Assembly: GCA_014860225.1 (NCBI GenBank) | Contig: JACZKE010000009.1 | Location: forward strand, 1-64,000 | Length of the DNA: 64,000 bases | Source: Desulfuromonadales bacterium | GTDB taxonomy: Bacteria > Desulfobacterota > Desulfuromonadia > Desulfuromonadales > BM103 | Reading direction: 5' to 3' | Shown here: positions 33,466 to 41,839 of the stretch, one piece after another | Layout of the letters: each line of letters starts with the position of its first letter | Numbering within the stretch: the first letter of the stretch is position 1 | Program-made: the position numbers and the translations under genes | Notes under the pieces: model-generated | Database searches by the model: none | What the model saw: only the letters and a program-made list of their open reading frames with translations | What the model was told of the DNA's origin: nothing

Positions 33466-34221
33466 TTATGCGACGCCAAGCCACGGATGGATTTGTGGAA
33501 TGATTCGCACGTCCCGATGTTCCCCTGCGGTAATCGTCTGCAATCTGAGCAAAACTTCGCCTCCCAGGGCAGGACCGGTAGCCAGCGTGCGCGGTTGCAG
33601 GACAAAAGGGACGTCCGGAGCGTACCGGTTTACCAGACGTGCTGCTTCGAGCAGCTCGGCATTTGTCGTAGCAGCGTCCACAACCAGCTTTACCTGGCAG
33701 AGCCGGTCTTTGGCAAGAGCCAGGAAATCTGCATGGTCTCTCCATGGGGTAGGAGATCCTGTGACAGCAGAGCCCTTGATATCCATGGATATCCAGTCCA
33801 CCAGAGGCAGAATCTTTTCGAGTTCGGCGGGAAGCGTGCCATTAGTCTCAAGAAAGACCGGCAGGATGGTAAGCATTTCTGGCAGCCACACTTGCAGGAT
33901 GTCAGCGTGGAGCAACGGTTCACCTCCTGTTAGCGCCACAGAATGATGGACATTGTTGTTGCTGTGTTGCCAGTCTGCAATCAAACAGGTGATTTCAGAG
34001 AGGTTGACAGGATTGCTATGGCTGCTGAATTGCCCGGAACCTGGCTTTGCTTCGATTTGACAGGTCGGGCCAGGTTCATAAACCGTGTCGCAATAATCAC
34101 AAGCAAGGTTGCACTCGGCAAAACGCACGAAAACCTGCCGGCAGCCGATCAGTACCCCCTCACCCTGCATAGAAGAGAATACCTCGATTAAAGGTGCATC
34201 AATCGCGGGTATAGCTGGCAC
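33466..34221 (-). CDS. queE: 7-carboxy-7-deazaguanine synthase
   Basis: 251 residues, a radical SAM enzyme that contracts 6-carboxytetrahydropterin to 7-carboxy-7-deazaguanine in preQ0/queuosine synthesis. The cluster motif is CNLACDYCD (Cys37, Cys41, Cys44), with the N-terminal SMQGEG and the ALTGGEPLLH site. It is last in a yacG-queD-queE run; its start overlaps the queD end by 23 bp, so it is coupled. The next steps (FolE2, QueC) are encoded at 56-57.6 kb. Confidence 0.95.
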   Translation of the reverse strand: MPAIPAIDAPLIEVFSSMQGEGVLIGCRQVFVRFAECNLACDYCDTVYEPGPTCQIEAKPGSGQFSSHSNPVNLSEITCLIADWQHSNNNVHHSVALTGGEPLLHADILQVWLPEMLTILPVFLETNGTLPAELEKILPLVDWISMDIKGSAVTGSPTPWRDHADFLALAKDRLCQVKLVVDAATTNAELLEAARLVNRYAPDVPFVLQPRTLATGPALGGEVLLRLQTITAGEHRDVRIIPQIHPWLGVA

Positions 34222-34570
34222 AGGCGTTATCCGATTCCCAAACGTTGACCCGCTCGACAGTAATGTTGGCGTTATTCAAGTGCTGGCTAAGAGTCTCAAA
34301 GAGGTAGCAACTGATATTTTCCGAAGAGGGGCTGGCGGTTTTAAACGGTGTAAGATCGTTCAGGTACTTGTGGTCGAGTTCGTTCAGAAGTCCCTTGGTC
34401 TCTTTTTTGAGAATCTTGAAATCAATACCGAGGCCGGCTGCATCCAATTCCTTTGCAGAAACTGTGACTTCAACCAACCAGTTGTGACCATGCAGATTCT
34501 CGCAATCCCCCTGATAATTAATCAGGTTATGAGCAGCGGCAAACGAAGTTTTTATCATCAAGTGATACAT
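34199..34570 (-). CDS. queD: 6-carboxy-5,6,7,8-tetrahydropterin synthase
   Basis: 123 residues from the ATG at 34570 (MYHLMIKTSFAAAHNL); a longer frame to 34603 runs toward yacG. It converts dihydroneopterin triphosphate to 6-carboxytetrahydropterin. Zinc ligands His14, His27 and His29 (LHGHNW) and catalytic Cys23 are present. It sits between yacG and queE, and overlaps queE. Confidence 0.93.
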   Translation of the reverse strand: MYHLMIKTSFAAAHNLINYQGDCENLHGHNWLVEVTVSAKELDAAGLGIDFKILKKETKGLLNELDHKYLNDLTPFKTASPSSENISCYLFETLSQHLNNANITVERVNVWESDNACASYTRD

Positions 34571-34583
34571 TATATAAGACCTT

Positions 34584-34787
34584 TCAATGTCTTGTTTTTT
34601 CATTATTAATTAGCATAACATCTTCCTCAGACAACTGCTCCTGTGATGCCTCTTGAATGCGATATGACTCATCAGCCCACTGGCCGAGATCAATCAACTT
34701 ACAGCGCTCCGAGCAGAACGGACGATGCGGATTGTCTTGCCAGATTACCACTTTGCGACATTGCGGGCATTTGATTTGTGACTTCAT
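34584..34787 (-). CDS. yacG: DNA gyrase inhibitor YacG-like zinc protein
   Basis: 67 residues. The zinc site reads CPQC...FCSERCK, and the following [14 protein letters not shown] is the YacG signature. In E. coli YacG binds and inhibits gyrase. It starts the queD-queE unit, 13 bp upstream of queD. Confidence 0.9.
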   Translation of the reverse strand: MKSQIKCPQCRKVVIWQDNPHRPFCSERCKLIDLGQWADESYRIQEASQEQLSEEDVMLINNEKTRH

Positions 34788-34829
34788 GGTGAGAAACTCC
34801 GTATGAATAAATTACCACGGTGGGAATCT

Positions 34830-35450
34830 TCAGGGCAACTGTGCGGCCGTTGCTTTTGCAATTTCCTTGCTCAATTCGGCCAGGAGCAGGCTCTCCGCCT
34901 TGACCAACCCGGCATAATCACCACCCTTTACAGGTTGCTTATAGTCGCTCTTTCCTCCGGCCAGACTGACCTTCCCCTCCTTATCGACAATCGCCCAGCG
35001 GGCACTCAGGATCGCTTCTCCGGTCAGATCTCCGTCGAACTGAACAACATCGATGATGACTCGATGCGTCGGTGAAAAATGATGCATCCAGGGGAAGAAA
35101 GCGATCTGTTCGACACCGAGCAGATCGCCCAGATTATTTCCCAGAACGTATGCAAAGTCCTTTTCCAGGACACCGGCCCAGCGATGAAATTCATCGAACC
35201 GGTAGATGTTCTGCGCATCACGGGTAACGATCTGTGTCCGCCTCAATACATCCGGAATTGTGATTGGACCGATGCCGATGCGGAGATCAGGCTCAGACTG
35301 CGCAGCATCCGTTGCTCCCAGCTGTTCCATCGTGAGCAGGCTGTAATAAGTTACCCTTGGAGACTGTTTGCCGAAGCATCCCGCGATGACAACACAAGTT
35401 AACAGGAGGCCGATCAACCTGATGATTATTCTTAATCGAATCGTGATCAT
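34830..35450 (-). CDS. pqiC: PqiC-like ABC transport auxiliary lipoprotein
   Basis: 206 residues. A lipoprotein signal with lipobox VIAGC (Cys25) is followed by a DUF330/ABC_trans_aux domain: YYSLLTMEQL, RIGIGPITIPDVLRR and RWA..L. In E. coli PqiC is an outer-membrane lipoprotein that closes the end of the PqiB tunnel. It overlaps pqiB by 4 bp and is last in the operon. Confidence 0.88.
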   Translation of the reverse strand: MITIRLRIIIRLIGLLLTCVVIAGCFGKQSPRVTYYSLLTMEQLGATDAAQSEPDLRIGIGPITIPDVLRRTQIVTRDAQNIYRFDEFHRWAGVLEKDFAYVLGNNLGDLLGVEQIAFFPWMHHFSPTHRVIIDVVQFDGDLTGEAILSARWAIVDKEGKVSLAGGKSDYKQPVKGGDYAGLVKAESLLLAELSKEIAKATAAQLP

Positions 35451-37099
35451 TGTGTGTCACCCTTTTTGCCGAAGATAAGGGCCTGGGGATCGCGCTCCAG
35501 AGTGTCCAGCAGCGACCGCAGGGAGCGAATGGCGAACGAGAGTTCATCGGTAAGCACTTGCGCATTGTAGCTGAGTGCGGAATCCTTGCCAATGGTCGCG
35601 TCTATTCCCTGCAGAGTGCTTTGGAGGTCATCCAGGGAGGCATTGATTCTGGGCAGCGTTTCTTTGCTGGCGCTCCCTGACAACGCCTTGATCTCCTCCA
35701 GGGTTAATGTCAGCGTAGCAATCGCCTCATGCAACTGCTTCCCGATCATCTCGAAAGGCACTTTTTCAAACTTTTTGAGCAGGCTGTCAACGCGTTGGAC
35801 GATCTGCTCAAACTGTGCCGGGATGGTCGGGAAAACCAGGTAGCCATTGGCGGCTACGAGTTCTGCAGGGGGGGCATCAGGGAAGAAATCGAGGTCGACG
35901 TACAATTGTCCTGTCAAAAGGTTGCCGGTTTTAAGCTGCGCCCTCATCCCCTTGGCGACAAGCTTTTCAACATAGTCATGAGACTCGGCCTCATCTGGGA
36001 TATTCTCTTCCCCGGTGGAGACAACATGGTCTTCTATTCTCGTGTCGATGCGCTCCGGCTCGATCATCACCAAGGTTGCAATGCGAAAGGACAAATTATC
36101 CGAATCGACTTCGAGTTTGACATCAAGAACTTCGCCGAGTTTGATCCCTCTGATCTCGACGGGAGCCCCCGGCGACAGACCACGGACACTCTGATCAAAG
36201 TACATCAGGTAGTAGCGCTTGACCGTGTACGTCTTCTCCTTGATGTCTTCATGATTTGCATAAAGTTTAAAGACCCTGTCCTCTTGTGCCTGCGGACCCG
36301 GTTCGAAATATTTCGGAAGATCGAAAGCCAGACCACCGAGCATGATCGAGACAATTGACTGGGTGTCGATCCTGACCCCTTCAGTGTCCAGAGTGACATC
36401 AATCCCGCTGGCATTCCAGAAACGGCTGTTATGCATCACTTTTTCATGGTATGGCGCGCTCACGAACACACGGATGTTCACCGCTTCGGCATCGGCATCA
36501 AAATCGTAGCCGATCACCTGGCCGACCTTGATGCCTCTATAATAAACCGGTGACCCGATATCAAGGGATCCAAGGGTTTCGGCTGCAAGCATAAAATGGC
36601 GTCCGGGCAGTCCGGACGTGACGACGGGGGGTTTTTCAAACCCAACGAAATCACTGGCAGGTTTTCCTTCCTTCGACGGGATACAGCCGATGTAGGCTCC
36701 GGAGAAAAGCGTGCCCAGGCCGCTGACCTCCCCTGCAGCCACTCTCGCCCGCACTACCCAGAACTGGCTCTGCTCGGTCAAATAATCTTCAGCATCCCGG
36801 GCCATCACGGCCGTGACGATAACCCCGGAAAGATCTTCCTTGAGCCTGATTTCGGTAACGGTGCCGATCTCGACATCCTTAAATTTGATCTTGGTCTTGT
36901 TGGCTTCAAGCCCTTCTGCCGATTCGAAGGTGATCGTTATCTCGGGGCCTTTTTCCGACCATGCCTTGAATGCCAGCCAGCCGCCGATCAGCAGAGCGAT
37001 AATTGGCACTACCCAGACGATAGAGAGTGTGTGCCGGGTCTGTATCTGCGCCTCAGGGACGCGTTCGACATGCTTTAATCCAGAACTTTCTTCACTCAT
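35447..37099 (-). CDS. pqiB: PqiB-like MCE lipid-tunnel protein
   Basis: 550 residues from the ATG at 37099, with GGAG upstream. One N-terminal membrane segment (about 25-45) is followed by three MCE domains: FESAEGLEANKTKIKFKDVEIG, then GSPVYYRGIKVGQVIGYD, and GAPVEIRGIKLGEV. A long helical C-terminus (about 430-540) fits the PqiB needle that spans the periplasm. It works with PqiA and PqiC in inner-to-outer membrane lipid transport. Length matches E. coli PqiB (546). Confidence 0.94.
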   Translation of the reverse strand: MSEESSGLKHVERVPEAQIQTRHTLSIVWVVPIIALLIGGWLAFKAWSEKGPEITITFESAEGLEANKTKIKFKDVEIGTVTEIRLKEDLSGVIVTAVMARDAEDYLTEQSQFWVVRARVAAGEVSGLGTLFSGAYIGCIPSKEGKPASDFVGFEKPPVVTSGLPGRHFMLAAETLGSLDIGSPVYYRGIKVGQVIGYDFDADAEAVNIRVFVSAPYHEKVMHNSRFWNASGIDVTLDTEGVRIDTQSIVSIMLGGLAFDLPKYFEPGPQAQEDRVFKLYANHEDIKEKTYTVKRYYLMYFDQSVRGLSPGAPVEIRGIKLGEVLDVKLEVDSDNLSFRIATLVMIEPERIDTRIEDHVVSTGEENIPDEAESHDYVEKLVAKGMRAQLKTGNLLTGQLYVDLDFFPDAPPAELVAANGYLVFPTIPAQFEQIVQRVDSLLKKFEKVPFEMIGKQLHEAIATLTLTLEEIKALSGSASKETLPRINASLDDLQSTLQGIDATIGKDSALSYNAQVLTDELSFAIRSLRSLLDTLERDPQALIFGKKGDTQ

Positions 37100-37730
37100 G
37101 CTGTTTCTCCAAAGCATCCCAGATCAACCGCGGATCAAAACACTCTGCAGCAATCATGGTCATTACAACGACGGAAGCAAAATAGATGGCAGCAGGGCCG
37201 GCGTCAATGTTGGCGATGAGCCCAAGTTTGACCAAAGCAACCAGAATGGTGACCACATAAATGTCAACCATCGACCAACGACCAACGGCCTCTGTAAGAC
37301 GATAGAGACGGGTCAGTTCCTTTGGGTGCCGGATTGACTTGAACTGCACGCAAAGCAGCAGGTAGATGAGGATGATAATTTTCATGAACGGTACGAGAAT
37401 ACTGGCCGTAAAAATCACCAGGGCAATCTGCCAGGAGCCTTCATGGATGAAGTAGATAACGCCACTCATGATAGTGTCCGTCTGAGTACTGCCAAGGGAT
37501 GATGTGATCGTCATTGGCAGGAGATTGGCCGGAATATAAAATATCATGGCCGCAATCACCAGGGCCCAGGTTCGCATAATGCTGTTCGGCTTACGTTGGT
37601 GCAGTTCTCCACCACAACGCGGGCAATAGGCAGCGTGATTGGCTGATAACTCTGGCATATGACTGAGCAGATGACAATCATGACAACTGACCAAGCCAAG
37701 TTGCCGGGCCATGACGAGGGTCTGTTTCAA
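37092..37730 (-). CDS. pqiA: PqiA-like membrane protein, second half gene
   Basis: 212 residues: a zinc-ribbon start (CHDC...CPRC) and four membrane segments (about 55-75, 95-125, 145-170, 175-195) with the PqiA motifs NLLPM and GRWSMVDIYVV. In E. coli PqiA is one 417-residue protein with two such halves. Here each half is a separate gene, and this one corresponds to the C-terminal half by gene order. It overlaps the preceding gene by 4 bp (ATGA) and pqiB by 8 bp. Confidence 0.9.
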   Translation of the reverse strand: MKQTLVMARQLGLVSCHDCHLLSHMPELSANHAAYCPRCGGELHQRKPNSIMRTWALVIAAMIFYIPANLLPMTITSSLGSTQTDTIMSGVIYFIHEGSWQIALVIFTASILVPFMKIIILIYLLLCVQFKSIRHPKELTRLYRLTEAVGRWSMVDIYVVTILVALVKLGLIANIDAGPAAIYFASVVVMTMIAAECFDPRLIWDALEKQHE

Positions 37731-38326
37731 GGTTCACCTTCCAGCCGTTCCCAGACCATATGCGAATCAACCGCAGTGATTGCAAAGTTGAGTACGAAGA
37801 TAAGCAGACCGAAGGCAATCACGGCCAGACCAGGTACAATCGTTGCCATCTTCCCCAGTTTGGCCATTGCTATCAGGATGCCGAGCATATAAATTTCCAT
37901 CATGCTCCAGGGCTTGACATGCTGGAACAAGCGAAAGACATTTATGGCAAATTTGACGCGAATGTTCAACTTCAGAGGGACAAAAACATAGAGCAGGCCA
38001 AACATCTGCATCAGGGGGATCAATACGCAGGTCAGCAAAATCAGTACAGCCAAAGGGATTATATCCTGACTGAATAACTGCTGAATCCCGCTCAACAGGC
38101 CGGTCTGCTGAACGATCGAGCCACTTTTTATAGCCAAAAACGGAAAGGTGATCGCAACGGCATAGAGGATCAGGCCGGAGATCGTCCAGGCTATGGTGCG
38201 GTTGATGCTGTCAGCCTTGGATTGCAACAGCAGGGCACCGCAACGAACGCAACGCGCGGTGGCGCTCTCCGGCATCGGCGGGATAGTGTGGATCAGGTCA
38301 CATTCATGGCAGGCGATCTGATGCAT
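37727..38326 (-). CDS. pqiA: PqiA-like membrane protein, first half gene
   Basis: 199 residues with CHEC...CVRC at the start and four membrane segments. FPFLAI replaces the NLLPM motif of the partner, and KPWSMMEIYMLGIL is the second conserved block. First gene of the pqi operon; ATGA overlap with the next half gene. The two proteins probably associate to form the equivalent of one PqiA. The promoter should lie in the AT-rich 38330-38420. Confidence 0.9.
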   Translation of the reverse strand: MHQIACHECDLIHTIPPMPESATARCVRCGALLLQSKADSINRTIAWTISGLILYAVAITFPFLAIKSGSIVQQTGLLSGIQQLFSQDIIPLAVLILLTCVLIPLMQMFGLLYVFVPLKLNIRVKFAINVFRLFQHVKPWSMMEIYMLGILIAMAKLGKMATIVPGLAVIAFGLLIFVLNFAITAVDSHMVWERLEGEP

Positions 38327-38776
38327 GGTTTTGTTCGATCCGCATAAAGTGGTGTTGCTTACGTATCAATCTGACCAATCATATTCTAAAACGATTAAAA
38401 CAACATACTATAATCACAATGATTTTCAATCATCTCGCGTCGGGGACCTGGAGTTGCAGGCGCAACTGCATGCCATCGGAAACTGTGATCTCGTGCAGGG
38501 CAATCTGTTCATAGAGGGAAAGCTACTTCGCGTACGACTTTCCAGGATGAAGAATAGCGTCTTCAAATTGTCATTGAATCGGGGCATCCAGGGATTGGCG
38601 ATATGGATGTGCTGGCCGGGGTACATCTGGAGATGGTATTTAAGGAAGGTGCTTCACACCTGCGACAATGGCAATTTGGCGGAGAACCACGCCAGCGTCG
38701 TTGCGACCACCAGCAGGATTTGCAGCCGGCTCATGAATAGTCCGACAGTCTGCCAGCCAGTTTTTAGAAGAACGGA
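38327..38776. other. Intergenic stretch with a possible gene remnant
   Basis: On the minus strand one frame reads FEDAILHPGKSYAK, stop, LSLYEQIALHEITVSDGMQL, RLQLQVPDAR, stop (38432-38430). It looks coding-like but has an internal stop and no start, so it may be a decayed 3' end. I do not recognise it. Element A's right end lies at 38716-38748. Confidence 0.35.
38716..38748. repeat. Right-end fragment of dispersed element A
   Basis: GGATTTGCAGCCGG-CTCATGAATAG-TCCGACAG matches the ends of the full copies. It lies just past the stop of the glycine-zipper gene at 38777, as the other fragment lies next to the barrel gene. Confidence 0.7.
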
Positions 38777-39253
38777 CTACTGGCGAACCCGCGCGGTCCC
38801 CCACGCATCTCTGATTACACGTACCCGGTCTCCGACATTGTAAATGCCGTCCTTCTCCTGGACAATAAGTATCAGCTCGCCGTTGTCCAGCTCGACTTCC
38901 AGCTCAAGTCCGGCAACCGTGGTCGCACCTTTCTCGATTGCTGAACCTGTCAGGCCACCGAGGATAGCACCACCAGCCGTGGCAATTCCCCGGCCAGAAC
39001 CGCTACCGACCGCGCTGCCGAGGACACCCCCCATGACTCCACCCGCGATGGTACCTGCACCCGTCTGAGTTCCTTCAATGGTAACCTCTCCAACCCGCAG
39101 AACGGTCCCATAGTAAACTGAGTGGCTTGTTCGGGCTTGTTCACGGGTGTAGACGCTGCCGGAAGTACTGCTGGGCATACAACCCGCCAGCATGAGAGCA
39201 GACATTACAAAACTGATAAGTACAATGTGAACGAGTAGCTTTTGATGAAACAT
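38777..39253 (-). CDS. Glycine-zipper lipoprotein (SlyB/17-kDa antigen type)
   Basis: 158 residues. A signal peptide ends in lipobox LMLAGC (Cys25). The centre is a glycine-zipper 2TM domain, GAGTIAGGVMGGVLGSAVGSG then GGAILGGLTGSAIE, and the C-terminus is a small beta domain (LEVELDNGELILIVQEKDG..VGDRVRV). This is the SlyB/Rickettsia 17-kDa antigen architecture, an outer-membrane lipoprotein linked to envelope stress. It stands alone. Confidence 0.88.
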   Translation of the reverse strand: MFHQKLLVHIVLISFVMSALMLAGCMPSSTSGSVYTREQARTSHSVYYGTVLRVGEVTIEGTQTGAGTIAGGVMGGVLGSAVGSGSGRGIATAGGAILGGLTGSAIEKGATTVAGLELEVELDNGELILIVQEKDGIYNVGDRVRVIRDAWGTARVRQ

Positions 39254-39495
39254 AGCAGTAATCCTTCCGTCTCATTTGGGCCGCAATTTTGGCCGCAATC
39301 AAATCATGGTTTAATTAAAAACAAAAGACCACAGCTGCATGAAAGTGTTTAGAATTTTAACACACCAACCTTGACAGGCAACTGTGCAAACCTAAAATGT
39401 AATTATTCAGAGCGTCCCTTTAATTGTATGCAGGACCGCAGATATTTCTCCTGCAGTGGATACATCACTTGATCATTTGCGAAGGATAACTGCTT

Positions 39496-40155
39496 GTGGA
39501 TAACGGCTTGATATCAAGAAAATTATGGAAGAACCTGGTTTTACTCGGGATGCTGCTGGCAGGTTGTTCATCTACGACTCTCAGCGGGTCCTGGAAGGAC
39601 CCGGATTACACTGGCCAGATCAAGAAAGTTTACATTGTCGGCATGGCTAAGCAGGAGACCACTCGTCGAATCCTGGAGGACGCCTTCCAATACCAGTTGT
39701 CTGCTTATGGTGTGTCCGGACTATCCAGCTACAAGGACCTGCCCAACATCCAGAATGCCGATGAAACCAAGATTGCCGCTAACATCAAAACCAATATTGC
39801 CGACTCGGTTCTTATAACCCACGTGACCGGCAAGCGCACCGAAGAAGTGGTCACCCCGGGGCGATTTACAAGTTACTACGATCCCTGGCCGTATTATGGC
39901 CACCCCTATTACGATTGGCCCTTCTACAACAACTATGGCAGTTACTACAACTACCGCCGGCAGATGATTTACGAGCCCACGATCATCTCGCAGTACAAAG
40001 TTATCACCGCCGAGGCTAACCTCTACGACACCAGGTCCAACAAGCTGATCTGGTCGGCGCAGTTGGAAACCGTCATTGAGAACGACATCCAGAAACTGGT
40101 CAATGATTTTGTAAAAACGGTCATTAAGGATATGAACAGCAAGGGGTTGATCTGA
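39496..40155 (+). CDS. DUF4136-like outer-membrane lipoprotein
   Basis: 219 residues from a GTG with GAAGGA upstream. Lipobox LLAGC gives Cys24. The mature part has SGSWKDPDYTGQIKKVYIVGMAK, a Tyr/Pro/Trp-rich insert (YYDPWPYYGHPYYDW) and a C-terminal AEANLYDTRSNKLIWSAQ...I..L...FVK.VI block. This resembles lipoproteins near DUF4136 that may bind cell-wall or secreted partners. Function unknown. Confidence 0.7.
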   Translation: MDNGLISRKLWKNLVLLGMLLAGCSSTTLSGSWKDPDYTGQIKKVYIVGMAKQETTRRILEDAFQYQLSAYGVSGLSSYKDLPNIQNADETKIAANIKTNIADSVLITHVTGKRTEEVVTPGRFTSYYDPWPYYGHPYYDWPFYNNYGSYYNYRRQMIYEPTIISQYKVITAEANLYDTRSNKLIWSAQLETVIENDIQKLVNDFVKTVIKDMNSKGLI

Positions 40156-40295
40156 AAGTCGGGACAAGGGCTTGTTAAATATTCATGAGTCGGTCAACCC
40201 TCATGCAGTGATTCCTTTTTGGAATCGCGTTAATAAAAAGGGCGGTTTTTTTATTCAGCCTTACCCGTTCGCAAATTTGTTCGCGAACAACAAAA

Positions 40296-40324
40296 AAGGA
40301 CCTAACCAAATCGGCTAAGTCCTT
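40296..40324 (-). terminator. Terminator of tRNA-Gly
   Basis: On the minus strand AAGGACTTAGCC pairs with GGTTAGGTCCTT (12 bp, two G-U), 5-nt loop, followed by T6. It ends 9 bp past the tRNA 3' end. Confidence 0.75.
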
Positions 40325-40332
40325 GTTTTTAT

Positions 40333-40407
<75 letters not shown>

Positions 40408-40419
40408 GAACAGGGCGTG

Positions 40420-40449
40420 ATTATAGGGTGTCGAAAATTACCTTGTCAA
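40420..40449 (-). promoter_or_regulatory. Promoter of tRNA-Gly
   Basis: On the minus strand TTGACA (40449-40444), 18-nt spacer, TATAAT (40425-40420). Perfect consensus hexamers; the -35 overlaps the cca stop codon. Confidence 0.8.
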
Positions 40450-41759
40450 TCCTTATTCTGGTAATGTTCGAGAAGAAACAGTCGTGCCTCTTCTTCACTG
40501 CTGACCTGTCCTGAAATTTCTGAATTTCTCAGCAGTTCCAATACCCTTGTCATTTCCGGACCGTCCTTAAGATGCAGTTTATTGCGTAACCAATGGCCAT
40601 CAACCAGGTCGTTGGGTCGCCGATCATCGATGTTGGCAACAAGAGGTACCCAGGCTCGAAGCTCTGCCGGAGAAGGTCGACTCTCAGGTGAACCGACAGC
40701 GGCCAGAGCCAGCAGAAGCAGTTTCGGTTCTATGTGCTGGCGTGCCGCCCACCAGGCATAGGCCCTTTCATTACGCGCGATGATGGCAAAATCGTTCCGC
40801 GCAACTTTATCCAGAGCAACGATCGCTGCAATATTAGTCCTGGCTTTTCGGCTGAGAAGCCAGTTTTCGGCCAGGGATCCCGGGAGTTCAGGCTCGATTG
40901 AGGCCAGCAGTATGGTGTAGAGAAGCAAGGTTTCATTACTGAGACCTTGTTCGATCTCCGTGGCAAGCCAGTCGCTGACTACGGGGTTGCAGTCAACGAG
41001 ATATTGCCATTTATTACGGCAAGACTTCAGGTTCACAATCAGTTCCGGGATTGACCTGTCAAACCTTTCTCCAAACAACTGCTGCCCTGCCCTGCTTTCA
41101 TGGAGCAGTTGCAGACCTCTGGCAGCATGTACGTCCGCAAAGATTTTCCAGACTTCCTGGCGGATACGTTCCGGAGCAATGCGCCCCAGTCCGGCGATCT
41201 CAGCCTGCATAGCAGACAGCGTTCCACAATCAATCTCCAGACCAAGCACTGTTGCGTGCCTGACGCCCTTGACAATGCGCAGCGGATCGTTTCGCAAAGA
41301 AACCTCGCTGACCATGCGCAGAGAATCAAGATGTAAATCCTCCACGCCACGACATGGATCAAACAGGGCCGAGCCCGACAGGTCTCCTGTCAACGGCAAA
41401 GCCAAGGCATTGATTGTGAAATCCCGGTCGAGGAGATCGCGTTTAAGATCAGGGGCACGGAACAGGGCAAAATCATAAATCAGGCAGTTGTCACCGTGGT
41501 TGACGACCACGCGACTCTGTCGACGTTCTTTATCGAGCCAGAACCAGTGGCCGCCAATGTGCCGGGCAAAATCGTTAGCCAGGGCGGTGGGGTCTTCAGG
41601 CATGATCAGGTCGAGATCGGAGAGCGGACGACCGATCAGGGCATCGCGAATGGCGCCACCGACCAGATAAGCATCCTTGTTTGTACAGAGGTCAAGAAGA
41701 CAGCGGAAATGTGGGCTGCTGTGCAAGACGTCAGACAGTTTGTCTATTGCGACCCGCAT
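40446..41759 (-). CDS. cca: CCA tRNA nucleotidyltransferase / poly(A) polymerase family
   Basis: 437 residues. Class II nucleotidyltransferase: YLVGGAIRDALIGRPLSDLDLIM contains the G-G loop and metal-binding Asp48 and Asp50, followed by RDLLDRDFTINALAL. The C-terminal half (RNA-binding helices) is shorter than in the E. coli CCA enzyme and lacks an obvious HD phosphohydrolase. It adds or repairs CCA ends, or adds A tails; the family cannot be split by eye. The adjacent tRNA encodes its own CCA. Confidence 0.88.
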   Translation of the reverse strand: MRVAIDKLSDVLHSSPHFRCLLDLCTNKDAYLVGGAIRDALIGRPLSDLDLIMPEDPTALANDFARHIGGHWFWLDKERRQSRVVVNHGDNCLIYDFALFRAPDLKRDLLDRDFTINALALPLTGDLSGSALFDPCRGVEDLHLDSLRMVSEVSLRNDPLRIVKGVRHATVLGLEIDCGTLSAMQAEIAGLGRIAPERIRQEVWKIFADVHAARGLQLLHESRAGQQLFGERFDRSIPELIVNLKSCRNKWQYLVDCNPVVSDWLATEIEQGLSNETLLLYTILLASIEPELPGSLAENWLLSRKARTNIAAIVALDKVARNDFAIIARNERAYAWWAARQHIEPKLLLLALAAVGSPESRPSPAELRAWVPLVANIDDRRPNDLVDGHWLRNKLHLKDGPEMTRVLELLRNSEISGQVSSEEEARLFLLEHYQNKD

Positions 41760-41788
41760 AGGCTATACCCTTCGCTGAAAAGCGACTC

Positions 41789-41827
41789 AAAAACAACAGG
41801 GGTCCCATTTACACGGGACCCCTGTTG
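41789..41827 (-). terminator. Terminator of the aminotransferase gene
   Basis: A perfect 13-bp stem CAACAGGGGTCCC (41794-41806) with GGGACCCCTGTTG (41815-41827), 8-nt loop; on the minus strand it is followed by T5. Confidence 0.85.
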
Positions 41828-41839
41828 TATTCACAGAGC

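Noticed and set aside
38430-38560. Coding-like minus-strand tail (LYEQIALHEITVSDG...)
   Set aside because: Internal stops, no start and no family recognised; mentioned in the gap entry only.
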